This document shows positions 48,401 through 59,990 of a stretch of 64,000 nucleotides of DNA, piece by piece. Both the position numbers and the translations under genes were made by a program. The notes below the pieces were generated by a model that searched no databases, was not told where the DNA came from, and saw only the letters and a list, made by a program, of their open reading frames with translations. Within the stretch, counting starts at the first letter, position 1, and each line of letters opens with the position of its first letter. Source of the DNA: Euglena gracilis. Its lineage: Eukaryota > Euglenida > Euglenophyceae > Euglenales. Where the stretch lies: NCBI GenBank assembly GCA_039621445.1, contig CP154954.1:44681847-44745846 (forward strand). The letters are read 5' to 3'.

Positions 48401-51400
48401 TTCCGTCGCTTATATTCGCTGCTCCTCTGTCAAGTTGGCAGGTCACCCTGAAATGGAAGAGCGGCCCTGGCTTTTTTTGGCTGTTCGGCCTTTCGGATCA
48501 GATTTTGAAGTTAATCTTGAAGACCTTGGTGACGAACTGCGATGGTTGTCGAAGACAAAGCATTAAAAAAGTCAGGTGGCCAAAGGATCTCACCAATGCA
48601 GAATCGAATTTCCCCAGCTCACAGCTGTCATTGCTCATCAGATTTTCTTGCAAATTCTCGGAAAAGATCCAATATGCAACAGCCACTCTGTGGTTGTAGC
48701 CAGTAGATGGCTGGTGGTGGTTGCTGCCTGCCCTCTGCGACTCCCCCCACTTGCATGCTTGTCCCATTCTGTATGTGCAACTTCCGGAACAAACCTTTTG
48801 GAACACGTTGTGCAAGACCAGTCAACATGCACAAACTGGGTGCCCCCCTTGTCGTTGGCACAGCAGGTTGTTGACAACCCCCATGTCAACTGCATTAGCC
48901 ACAGTTTCTTGGAAATGCGGCCAAGGCACTTCAAAATTGTGTCGGATCTTCTTTCCAGCCATGGCTTCGAATGTTTTCACCCATGAATCGGTGATTTTGT
49001 GCAATGTGTGAAGTCCAATGATGCAATTGTGGAGATTATTGTTGCTGGTGCAATATGAGGTGCCAAAGGCACAATACCATGACAAAAAACCACCAGCAAC
49101 AGCAGCCAGAAGCCATTGCCTCCACAATTGTACCATTGGACATCCACGGCGTGTCGTTGACACACCTCCCGTGTCAATGACATTTTCCTGGAACTTTGGC
49201 GTGTCAACGATGGGGGGGGGGTATCAGTCCCCAATAATTGAGCTCCAGTAGCTTTCGAAGCGACAACTTGCAGAACACATTGAACACTACCTCCGAAGCA
49301 CACGCAGCACTGTGTGTTGTGTGTGTGTGCGCGCGTGTGTGTGTTTGTGTGTTTGCGCGCGCTGGGTGTTGTGTTGTTCTTTTGTGTGCGGGTGGGTGGG
49401 TGTGTGTTGTGGTGTGGGAATGGGGGTGCAGGTCCCTCTCTGTGGGGGACGTATGCAAAGCTGGCACAGGCGTACTACCTGAAGGGGGACACCGCCTCCG
49501 CGCTGGCGGTGTGTCAGAAGGCGCTGGATATCCGCCTGGCGGCCCTCGGGGAGTACCACGAGGACGTCGCCCTGACATACGAGCAGATGGGGACGGCCGC
49601 CGCCGCCGCCTCCCGGGGGAGGGCAGGGCAGGGGGGGGGGGGGCATCGTTCCCCCCGAGTTGTGCGCGGTCTCGGCGCGGTTGGCGGGGGCCGGGTCATG
49701 GCAACCGCCGGCTTGCCCGGTCGGCTTCCCCCGCAGCCCCCCAAAGGTGCCCCCCGAAATCCTGATGGCAGAGGCTCCACTGGGTGACGTCCCTCGCCTC
49801 TGCCAATGGCCTGACAGCCACCTTCCCCCCCCCCACCCCAGCAAACCCCCACCCCAGGCACTTGGGGGAGGGGGGCTGGGGGGGGGGGGGGGGCAGTGGC
49901 AGGACGGCGGGGTTGCTGCTGCAGTCGCAGGGGGAGTCACAGAAGGCCATTAAGGTGTTCCAGAAGGCCATCCACATCATGACTCGCGCTCAGGCCCGGC
50001 CTCCTCCCCCCTCCCGGTGGGCCTCCAGAAGAATGGGCATGTGTATTTGTGCATTGCAGGCATTTGCTTAAGGGATTGCAGTACCCCCGGGGGGGGGGGG
50101 GCTGGACTGCAGCTAGTCCAAATTTGGCTAGTGGGATTTCTAGCAGACCCCCCGGGGTCTGCTGGCAGGGCTAGCTAGTGGAAATTTTTTTTCCAGTGAC
50201 CGGCGCGATGCGGCAAAAAAATTTTTGGGACCCCAAAAAATGGCCAAAAATGCCCATTTTTGACCATTTTTGGGAATTTTTGGAACAAAATCAGCCAAAA
50301 ACCTATTAAAAACCTCATTTCTCCTCCGGAGCTGTGCGCCAGAGGAAAAATTTTTTTCCAGTTTGGGGGGTCCTAGCAAGTCCATTTTTTCCAGTGTCTA
50401 GCCGATTGGTTAGCCAGTACCCCCCCCCCCCGGGGTCCTTAAGCAGATGCCTGGTGCATTGTTATTCTGAAGGCGAGAATTTTCAATAAAATAGGTGTTT
50501 AAGATATGTTTAAAGGGGTTTTTTTTTTAGGTTTTTAAGGTGTTTAAGACTTTTTTGGCATTAGTTTGGCAAGGGCGGTCCAAGGGTCACCCTGCCATCA
50601 AACAGGGTCAAAAAAAAAGTCGAGCCCCCCCCCCCTTTTTTTGATTTCGGTGGAGACAATGTTCCGGCGATGGCAGGAATCATCCCAGGAATTCCCCGGA
50701 ATTTTTTTTTGCCGAGACTTTGCAATTTTATTTCTGCTTTGATTTGAGAAAATATTTGCAGAGTGGTTTTCAAGGTTCTTTAAGGTTCTTTAAGGTTCTT
50801 TAAGGTTCTTTAAGGCATTTTTTCCAAACAAAAATTAAGGTGCTTTTAAAGTTTTTTAACGGGTTTTTTAAAAAAATATGCCTGTTGGTGTCGACTGGCG
50901 TGACCGGGACCGTCGCATCCTGATTTTCCTGGCCGGTGGTATTGGCCGGCTTTCAGGGGAGTGGCATTGCTGACCCCCCCACCCCCCGGAGAGGACAGAG
51001 CCACGGTGGCCGTCCACGCCCAGACGACGCCCTCGGGGGCTGGGCCTGCGTGGGACGGGGAGCGGCCGGAGGTGGCACGACTGCACCAGCACATGGCGGT
51101 GGTGTACTCCGGGCTGGGGGAGTACCGCCTCATGGTGGACATGTACGAGACGGCGGTGGAGATGCTGACGAAGCAGCTGGGGGCGTGCCACCCCGGCGGG
51201 GGCAGCCCCTCGCTCCCCTGAGCCCCCCCCCTCCAAGACACACACATGCACGCACGCATGCACGCACACAACACACACGACACAACACACACAACACGCA
51301 TGCACGCACAGACACACACACACATGCGCGCGCGTGTGTGTGTGTGTGTGTGTGTGTTTGTGCATGCGCATTCACACAAAATGACTCGCAGTGGTTACCT

Positions 51401-51803
51401 CCGCAAAGGAGGGGTTGCCTCTATTTTTGGCTTGAAGTACCAAAAATATTGGACCCCAAAATTGACCCCCAAGTGTTGGTCTCCCGCAAGCCCCTAAAAA
51501 GTCCCCCACGGGGTGGGTGGGTACCAACCGCCCCCCCCCCCCGGGTCCTAAAAAATATCTGGTTGGCGCCGCCCCCCGGCCCTGAGGTGCGGCGGGTGCA
51601 GGAGGAGCTGTACAAGGCCCAGCACGAGGTGATGGCCGCCATCCACCTCGACGGGCAGCAGTGGTGCGCAGGGAGGGCCGGCGACCCCGGCCACCACCCG
51701 GACCCCACGGGGCGACGGGGCGGTGGGCGATGGGGTGTGGCGGTGGCCGGGGGCGGGTGGCCGGTGGTCAGGGGGGCCGCCTCATTTCCACCAGGCGGAC
51801 GTT
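42163..51803 (+). CDS. Tetratricopeptide-repeat protein, kinesin light chain/nephrocystin-3-like, many exons
   Basis: Exons by eye: 42163-42269, about 45101-45249, 46704-46925, 47421-47540, 47634-47678, 47791-47868, 47982-48043, 48284-48387, 49432-49600, 49903-49990, 51045-51196 and 51585-51803. TPR helices are clear: ARIYQQAMEAQVAVLGARH, AVTYAHLATVYEGLG, DKALEAYRRALQLH, AIAYSMGQLYHAERQFPEAL, TYAKLAQAYYLKGDTASAL, AVCQKALDIRLAALGEYHED, HMAVVYSGLGEYRLMVDMYE. This matches the roughly 42-residue TPR spacing of kinesin light chains, which act as cytosolic protein-binding scaffolds. No kinase or motor domain seen. Introns contain hAT-like elements whose removal restores TPR register. First and last exons are uncertain, as are the 46925/47421, 49600/49903 and 49990/51045 junctions. 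Confidence 0.7.
43268..43517. mobile_element. Palindromic GGGGCAGGCACC element
   Basis: GGTGCTAGGGGCAGGCACC and CTAGGGGCAGGCACCCTATA near the two ends, an inverted TGCCTGCCCCTAGCAGGCAC at 43361-43380, and a GGCGCCGAAGGCGCCGG hairpin at 43399-43415. Lies in the first TPR intron. No TSD established. Confidence 0.5.
43627..44168. mobile_element. GAATAGAAGCC-family element, short copy
   Basis: CCCCCCTGAATAGAAGCC at the left and GGCTTCTATACAGGGGG at the right, with several CTATTCGGAA motifs. Internal sequence 44013-44085 is the complement of the two halves flanking the insertion at 35171-37053. A CCCACAC-rich run occurs at 43930-43970. Confidence 0.6.
44600..44695. mobile_element. Truncated relative of the 48029 element
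   Basis: GGGCCCGATTTTGGGGGGG, CACCCTGGGTGGGTGGGG and GTCTTAAAAAGAAGCCTG match the right half of 48029-48290. The left half is missing. Confidence 0.6.
45300..45466. repeat. (CCCA)n/(CA)n tract
   Basis: CCCACCCA words then (CA)n with AACCACAA interruptions, ending at the TA target of the element at 45467. Confidence 0.95.
45668..45910 (-). pseudogene. Tc1/mariner transposase 3' fragment, left arm
   Basis: The minus-strand frame reads WPPMSPDLNPVGHLWPV, the Tc1-family region around the third catalytic acidic residue. The usual E of NPxE is G here. It is broken by TGA where the right arm has CGA, and lacks 9 bp (three codons) present in the right arm. Not functional. Confidence 0.8.
46187..46402 (+). 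pseudogene. Tc1/mariner transposase 3' fragment, right arm
   Basis: Reads GPDLNPVGHLWPVALRKL and ends LEAHGGPMRY, the C-terminus of a Tc1-type DDE transposase. Only about 70 codons remain, and the catalytic Glu position is Gly as in the left arm, so the change predates the inversion. Confidence 0.85.
47675..47787. mobile_element. 113-bp CAGGG element inside a TPR exon
   Basis: Left CAGGGTTCGATAGAAGGAGG, right CTTTATATCAAACCCTG. Perfect 8-bp TSD GAGCAGCC (47667-47674 and 47788-47795). The TSD lies in coding sequence: GSAGEQ before, PAVLWPHMRMAAVY after. Donor AGG|GTTCGA and acceptor GGAG|CAG are both phase 0, leaving three added codons. Confidence 0.82.
48029..48290. mobile_element. 262-bp CAGGCTTC element inside a TPR exon
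   Basis: Left CAGGCTTCTTTTTAAG, right CTTAAAAGAAGCCTG. Flanks ATTGAGAT (48021-48028) and AGTGAGAT (48291-48298), 7/8. Without it, GADAIE runs straight into MYRKVLAMQVEEW, a TPR helix. Donor AA|GTCACC and acceptor AAAG|AAGCC keep frame and add eight codons from the ends plus TSD. The core has a TTCGGCGCGAAGCGCCGAA hairpin. Confidence 0.85.
48388..49431. other. TPR intron, no gene recognised; (TG)n at 49312-49408
   Basis: Donor GTAGAT at 48388 and acceptor GTGCAG ending at 49431. Mixed sequence with a TG/CG microsatellite near the 3' end. No element boundaries resolved. Confidence 0.5.
50057..50453. mobile_element. CAGGCAT element with perfect 8-bp TSD
   Basis: Left CAGGCATTTGCTTAAGG, right CCTTAAGCAGATGCCTG. 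GTGCATTG flanks both ends (50049-50056 and 50454-50461). The interior has CTAGTCCAAATTTGGCTAG-like palindromes and a C/G run. In a TPR intron. Confidence 0.88.
50772..50816 (+). repeat. AAGGTTCTTT tandem repeat, four units
   Basis: Perfect 10-bp units in a T-rich intron stretch. Confidence 0.95.
51235..51365. repeat. (CA)n/(TGCACGCA) then (TG)n tract
   Basis: CA-rich left half and TG-rich right half form a loose palindrome between the last two TPR exon blocks. Confidence 0.9.
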
Positions 51804-53945
51804 GAGCCTGGGATGGGAGGCCAACCACCCCACCCCTGAACCCAAAGCCCAAATTGCAGCCACTCTCGAAAGAGCCAGTAAACAACGGACAAAGCAAAAG
51901 CAAGCGAATGAACAAACAGGAGGGGCATTTGGCTTTCTTTCAGCAAACGCTGCTATGCTGGGATTCTCAAAATGTGTTTTCTTTTTAATTTGAACGCGGA
52001 GGAAGTTCGTCTGCTCAATTTTTTAAGCCGCTCCTGTGCGCATCCATAACACCAAACTTCAGCCACCCCTTCGCAAATAGCCCAACAGCTCCAACGATTT
52101 GGTTGCCAGCCAAATGCATTCAACTTCGCGCCAGGGGTATTGCCAAATTTTTGTAAATTGGCAGCTTCTCAAGTAGACACATTCTCTTTCGCATTTTCTC
52201 CAAAGCTGCTTTCTCTGAGCGCCTGCCCTCTCCAATGGCTTCTCTTCAGCCGTTGCATGTTCTTCAGCCGCCGCCGCAGCGCAATTCCATTCCTTTTTTT
52301 TGGGTTGTGTTGTTTTTTTTTCTTTTTCGGTGTTTGTTTTTTTTTTTTTTTCGGTTTGTTTTTTTTATTTTTCGGCTTCGGTGTGAACATGTTCTTCGAT
52401 TTGGCGCATTGGGGGCCGGGGGTTCCCCCCGACAATGGGCGCCGCTTTGAGGGATGGCGAGCGAACCAACGCCGGGCCCCGGCCGCCTCCGGAGCCCCCG
52501 CCGGGCCCGCCGGCCCCAACGACATTGCCGGCCCTTCCCTGGCCGCGCTCCATCCAGTGAGAGCCGCCCGCCGCCCCCGCCCCCTCCGCCGGGCATCGAT
52601 CCGCCCCCTCCCCCAGCGCGGCGACCTTCAAGAAGCGCCCATCGCCTCCCATCTCCCCCGCCCCCCCCCCCTGCGTCGCGGCCCCCTCCCCCCCCCTCCC
52701 CCTCCCCCCCCCCCGCCCCTGCCCAGCCCTGCTCGGCACGGTGCGCCTCGTCGACTCGCCTGCCTCCGCACGTATGTACCTCCGGGGCCAGGGGGCCGCC
52801 TATGTCCAACCCGGTCTTGTGAGAACCAGAACTTTGAGAAATATCAAATCAAAATGCATAGGACAGAAAAGATACCCCCCCTCCCCCAATTAAACCCCTC
52901 TCAACTTTCAGCAAAATCCAAAAACAAGACCCACCTCAATATTAAGAACCCCCTTGGTATTTTTTTTCTGGAGAAAATCCAAAAGACACCCTCTAATCTC
53001 CTGAAAAAACCATGCCCCCGAAATGGGTAATTTTTTTGCCATTTTTCATTCTTTTGCCCGTTATAAAATTTTCATTTTTTAGACATTTTTTGCTCATTCC
53101 CAAAAGTCGCCAATTTTTTGGACCCTCCCACAGAAAAGTATGGTTTGTATTTTTTTCAGAAAAATCCGAAAGATGGCACCCCCCCCAATAACATCCCCTT
53201 GGGATTTTCAGCAACGGACACAAAAAAAGCTCCAGGGTCTCCTTTCGCTGTAAATGAACCAGGGGGTGGTTGCATCAGTTCGAAGACCACATGCTGACCT
53301 GTTTCATACTGTCACTGTCACTCTTTCAGTGGCGCTGGCCACTTTCTATCGACCACCGCCACTTTGTTGGGCCAGGGGTCCTTTTGCACGAGTGAAATGG
53401 AAGCATCCAGGAGATCAGTGTTTGAAACCTTGTCCCGGGAAGGCCACCAGAGGGAAGCCACCACGTGCCTCCCCGTTGACTCATCCCCCCCCCCACCCGA
53501 GAAACTGTCAGGGCCCCCGCCACCAGACAACTTGTCAGTAGTACCCGCCAACTGTCAGGGTCCAATGGCATTCATTCTCCCTGGAAAGGCCCCACCCGGG
53601 AAACCAGCCGGTGTCCCTGCTGGCCAACGGAGTGATCATTCGGATGAGGATGGCCAGGGGTTGCCGACGAGGAGGTCGGCGCCAGCCAAGCAAGCAACCC
53701 GGTGTTCTGTGCCGCAATGGCCCAACAATTGGCCTGGTGGTTTGACGCCGGACAATTTTCTGGCGGTCTCCTGTTCCGGGCCCCTGGGCCCCCTCCCGCT
53801 GCCGGACCTCCCTCCGCCATCCCCTGCCGGCCCTCCGCCATCACACATCACTCAGCCAGGGGGAGGTTGCCACGCGCCTCCCCCCCCTTGCCTCCGCGGG
53901 GTTGCTCTCCTGCCCTTTACCTAGCCCCAGGCCGGGGTTCCTGGA
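51804..53945. other. No confident gene; minus-strand Gly-rich and Lys-rich frames
   Basis: On the minus strand, 52809-52365 is Gly/Arg-rich and 52525-52169 ends in a strongly basic tail (KNKKNKPKKKKKQTPKKKK). The basic tail is the complement of T-rich DNA, so it may be compositional. Positions 52990-53220 share an end motif with 17875-18130. The rest is unrecognised. Confidence 0.3.
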
Positions 53946-55008
53946 CAAGGCGTCGCTTACCCCGGAGGGCACCCCATCCCCGGACCCGGGTCCAGCCAGC
54001 CAGCAGCCTTTGTCCAGCCCGCACCCTCCTCCCATCGATGAGTTTTATTTATTTTCCTTGGGGCGGCTGGGAAGTGTTTTTTTTTTTGCTTTTGGACGAG
54101 CAGAAGATAGGCCAAAAAAGGGTCAAAAGTGGGTCAGAAAAGTGTTGACATGGCAAATTTGGGGTCACAAAAAATATTTTTTCCTGCACAATCGCCATAT
54201 TTTTTCAGGTATGTGTGTGGTTTGAATGTTGATGCCTTATTGGACCTTCAGTCTAGCCCAGCCCTGGGATTCAGAGCAAAGTTTTTTCAGGACCTGGGGG
54301 GGGGGGGTCTGGCACCCACCCGCCAACACAGCACAAGGGTGGGGGGGGTCCCTTCCTCAGTCTAACACAAAATCAAAACAAAAAAATAGGGGGCGGACCC
54401 AACCACCCAACCAGCCACCTACCCCCCCCCCAAGTCACCAATCTGAAGGAAAAAAATGTCTCTGGTTCACTATACGCGGGGTTTGAAGGGGAAATACATC
54501 AATTCGTGCGAAGTTTTGAATCTCCCCGACTGCCAAAAGTTGACAATTGTGTTAAAGTTTTGTCCATTCTGTTTGCAAGATATTACCCGACAAGGGCCTG
54601 TGCCGGCAAATTTAACGCCGGAACAGCAGGCAAATATTTGGCAGAACTCCAGAAAGACCTGGAAATCGGAGGGGGGAGGGAGTTCGTTGACAACGGAGAT
54701 GCTTTCAGAAGTTTAAACTTCCACAAACATTGACAATGCTTGAACTCCACCGGAATGGCGTGATTTGACTAAAACCGATCCACCAATTGAAATAATGGAT
54801 GCCCAAGGCTGGGGCATGGGTTGTTAAATCCCCCCCATGAGTGTCAGGTGTGGCCCGGTGGAGGGCCCCTGTCCGGAGCCACACGTGGCGGCGATCAGCG
54901 TGCCGCTTCCCCAGTCGGGGGGGGGGGGGTCAGCCAGCAGCTTTTTTTCCAGCCAGCCCAAATTTTCCCGCCTCTGACAGGGGGACGGGGTCGCTAAGCA
55001 ACGCCCTG
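53946..55008. mobile_element. CAGGGCG-family element, long copy
   Basis: Left CAAGGCGTCGCTTACC, right GTCGCTAAGCAACGCCCTG. Flanks TTCCTGGA (53938-53945) and TTCCTGGT (55009-55016), 7/8. The interior shares GGGTCCAGCCAGCCAGCAGC and GATGAGTTTTATTTATTTTC with 10716 and 38098, plus about 600 bp of extra sequence suggesting nested insertion. Confidence 0.7.
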
Positions 55009-55300
55009 TTCCTGGTCCGGTCGGCTTTTGTTGTATGACCCCCAAGCCCCGCCCTGTGCCAATGGTTCGATGCGGTTCCCTGTTGTTGTTTTATTTTTGG
55101 GCCTTTCTCGGTTTCTCATTCAACCGTTTCAACCCTTCCCAGCCCACGGTTCTCAGCAAACCCAAAGAGCCCAATTACGGTTGTTGGACATGGGGGGGAC
55201 CCTCGCTTGACGCCTTCGGTGCCTTGTCAGGTCCCTCGTGGCCGTTAACCCCAGTTAGACGGCTCTTAGGGTTCGCCGGCCTCCTGTCAGGACCACTTTG

Positions 55301-55302
<2 letters not shown>

Positions 55303-55380
<78 letters not shown>

Positions 55381-55510
55381 GACACACACACACACACACA
55401 TACACACACACACACACACATACACACACACATACACACACACACACACATACACACACACACACACACAACACACACACACACACACTCACTCACTCAC
55501 TCACTCACTC
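55303..55510. repeat. (CA)n, (CATA) and (CACT)n tract
   Basis: Pure CA to 55376, then CATA-interrupted CA, then CACT repeats at 55488-55510. Confidence 0.95.
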
Positions 55511-56959
55511 GCGCACACGCACATGTGCGCACGCACGGCAATCGCCAGTCTCCGACTCTGTTAGAGCTCAATGGTGGCATTTTGCATGTCGGGCCGCAGC
55601 CAGCCGCGGCGCCCCCTCCCACATTCGCCGTCTCCCACGTCCCACAATAAACCACCCTGGCAATTACCCCCCCCCAAAGAAAACCTCATTCCCCACACCT
55701 CTCCAGCTATCTACCCCCCCCCCACCTGGGAAACTGCCATGCCCGAGAACCTGTCAGGGTACCTCCAGGAGACTGTCAGGGTCTTTGGTGCCGGCCGACT
55801 TGTCATGAAAAGAAGTTGTCAGGGTCCCCGCTACTAGCCAACTTGTCATTTGACAGTTTCCCCGGGGGGGGGGGGGGTATGACCTGCAGGGTCAGTTCTG
55901 TTTTTTTTTAAAAGTTGTATTTGGGGAATTTCAATGGCACAAAATTGATTGCCCAAGCCGGAAACACGCCAGACAATCGTTTAGCCACAGGCCCGCCTTG
56001 CGGGGGGAACTGGCTGATTTTTTTGGGAAGCCCTTGGAGAGGGTCGACTCCGGGACCCGGACAACTTTGGCCAAAATGTGACGAGAATGACCAAACAAAG
56101 TTCAGTGCCAGGTCATTTTTGCAGGTTTTTTCCACCCCTCCCCAGCCAAAAATAGTGACTGGTTTTTGGAAGAGATGTGAAGTCAGTACAGAATTGTCTG
56201 CTCCCCACTCGACGCTCGACGAGTGAGCAAGCGAGCCAAGGAGCGGTGGTGTTACCCCTGCCTTTTTTGTCAGTGATTCGTCTCGCAGCGCATCGCCGGC
56301 ACAGCGCAGTCCATCCAGCCCAACTGCCGGTGAAAACGGCGTTGTGGCAGACAACCCAACCAAAGACCCCATACGGGCGGTTCGGAGCATGGATCCACTT
56401 GAACACCAGTGTAACCCCAGGGCGGGATCGCAAATAGGTGGGATAGTGGTGAATTTCCTCCCCAAATATCCTGGCGGGGTGCCGGGTTATTGGAACCATC
56501 TTTTTGCACTTCCCCCCTGCCAGGTCATTTCGGCGCGGTTTCTGGTTTTGTTAAAGGGGGTGCCAGGTCACTGGAACCAAAACTTTTTCGCCCTTTCTTG
56601 CCCCTCGCCAGGTTATTCGGCACCAGGGGCAAGGGGCCCAGAGGTTATTTGGGGGGTTTACCCCCCGATTTTCTGGTGCGAGCACCCAAAAGCTTTGGAC
56701 CCCAAAATTGATCCTCCTCTGGAAGTTGGTCCCCTGAGCCCCCTCCCCCCAGTCTAAATGAATCAGAGGGTTTCTAAGGTTCTGGGGGGTCGGTACCCAC
56801 CCACCTCCTGGAGACCCTTGGGACTGCATTTTGCATTTTGCAGAGAGTTTACCCTTCGGCCAACCTCGATCTTTTTCTGTTTCAACTTTGGCTCATTGTG
56901 TGTAGTTTTTTTGTTGCTCCTCCTGTTGTATGAGTTGCTTGTTTCTTGTTTCTTGTTCG
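55511..56959. other. No gene recognised
   Basis: C/G runs at 55863-55876 and several CAGGTCATT-like words (56110, 56521, 56566). GGACCCCAAAATTGA at 56698 recurs at 51451, another possible degenerate family. Confidence 0.4.
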
Positions 56960-57088
56960 TTGTTTGTTGCTTGTTGTTGTTGTTGCTGCTGCTGTTGTTG
57001 TTGTTGTCGTTGTTGTTGTTGTCGTTGTCGTTGTTGTTGGCGTTGTTGTCGTTGTTGTCGTTGTTGTTGTTGCTGCTGCTGCTGCTGC

Positions 57089-57148
<60 letters not shown>
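56960..57148. repeat. (TTG)n trinucleotide repeat with TCG/TGC variants
   Basis: About 60 triplets. Minus-strand poly-Gln and plus-strand poly-Cys/Val frames are products of the repeat. Followed by (CAAG)n and (CAAA)n at 57200-57250. Confidence 0.95.
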
Positions 57149-58590
<1,442 letters not shown>

Positions 58591-59626
58591 CCGTGCGTGC
58601 AGGAACCGCAAATTGATGGTCTTTTTTGGGGGGGGACAGCAGCCCAACCAGACTTCATTTCAAAGAACTGCACACTTCTGGCTGGTCATGTGGATCCCCT
58701 CCGGGTCTGCTCCCAGTAGTCAGGCAATGGCTCAAAAACCGGCCATGCCCAACGGTCGGACAGCTAGAATCAAACCGACCACCCCGCAGCCCATGGCCCC
58801 CCAACCCACACACAGACCACGTCCCAACACTCATTGTGGCTCTCCGGGTCCACACGAGCGTTTTCGCCGACAGAGCGGGCTTCCCCCGGGGGCCCCGCCC
58901 CTCCCCTGGCGAGACGCGTTTCCTCGGGGAGGGCCGTGTGCAGTGAGGCCGGCCCAGGGAGCCGTGCCCCGCGATTTGCCCACGCCCGGCCTCAGGGTTG
59001 TCCCTCTCGTGTGAGGAATGGCGTGGAAGGCACACTCTGGGGGCGGAAGTTCGGGTTGGAGGGAGGGGGGGGTTGCTGGCGGATTGTTCAACCCAACCAA
59101 GCAACGGTTTTGCAAGCACTTTTTTTCAGCCGGTTGGTGCTGCCAGCCGCGGCCATGTACCCTGCAGGGAAGTTTCCCCCACTCTTCCACTCTTCATTGT
59201 TAAAACAGAGCCTGGTGGCCACTTCCAAGTGTATTTTTGAATGTTACAAGTCGGCCGTGCAATTTGATGCGGCAACTTCCGGGGGATGGGGGGGATTGTA
59301 GATTGGGGGCAGCAGGAGGACAAGCCTGTTTGCTTGCCTACCCAGCCAGGAAGGATGTTCATGGCAATCATTTTTTTTGGCCCGGTGCCAACTGCCCCGA
59401 GAGTATTTGACCCCTCGCCCGTCCAGTCACAGTGTGGCCTTGCACAGAGCATGTTCCTTCGGACATTTTCTTTTCAGTAAAAGCGCTCCAGAAGCTTCGT
59501 GATAGTTTGGCACGGCAGTTTTTGAACTTCCTTTTTCTCTCTCACATTTGACCCATGTGGCCCAACAGGACCAATGTCCATGGGATGACAAAAGTGCCAC
59601 CTGGCAAAGTTGGCACAGGATGGAGC
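58591..59626. other. No confident gene; one exon-like island
   Basis: 58845-58948 reads RVHTSVFADRAGFPRG in plus frame before a stop, GC-rich like real exons. No family recognised. Confidence 0.3.
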
Positions 59627-59990
59627 CGATTAACCCTCCCCCCAGATAATAACCCCCCCAAATAATAATAATAATCCCAATAATCCCCCCAGGTTTTGCA
59701 CTGAAAATGCGGATAAAAATCATATTTTCTGACAGTGAATTCTGAAGAAAATCGATTTTTTCAGGATCATCTCGCCTCCAAAAATGCTTAATTTTGAGAA
59801 AGTACAGTAAATGACCCCAAGAGGTGTTTTTTGGTGCTATTTTGGGACTTATGGGACTTCGAAATTTTTGAAAATTTCAGGTGTTATCACCCTCCATGTA
59901 ATACCCCCCAGTCCAGGATTTCAGGCAAAATAATAAACTCATAAATACTAAATACCCCAGGGGGGATCCATTCGGGAGGGGAGTTTACCC
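59627..59990 (+). mobile_element. AAATAATACCCCCC-family element, copy 3
   Basis: Same orientation as copy 1: CAAATAATAATAAT, TCTGACAGTGAATTCTG, AAATCGATTTTTTCAGGATC, CCAAAAATGCTTAATTTTGA, GGTGCTATTTTGGGAC. The right end is less clear, taken at GGGAGTTTACC. Confidence 0.65.
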
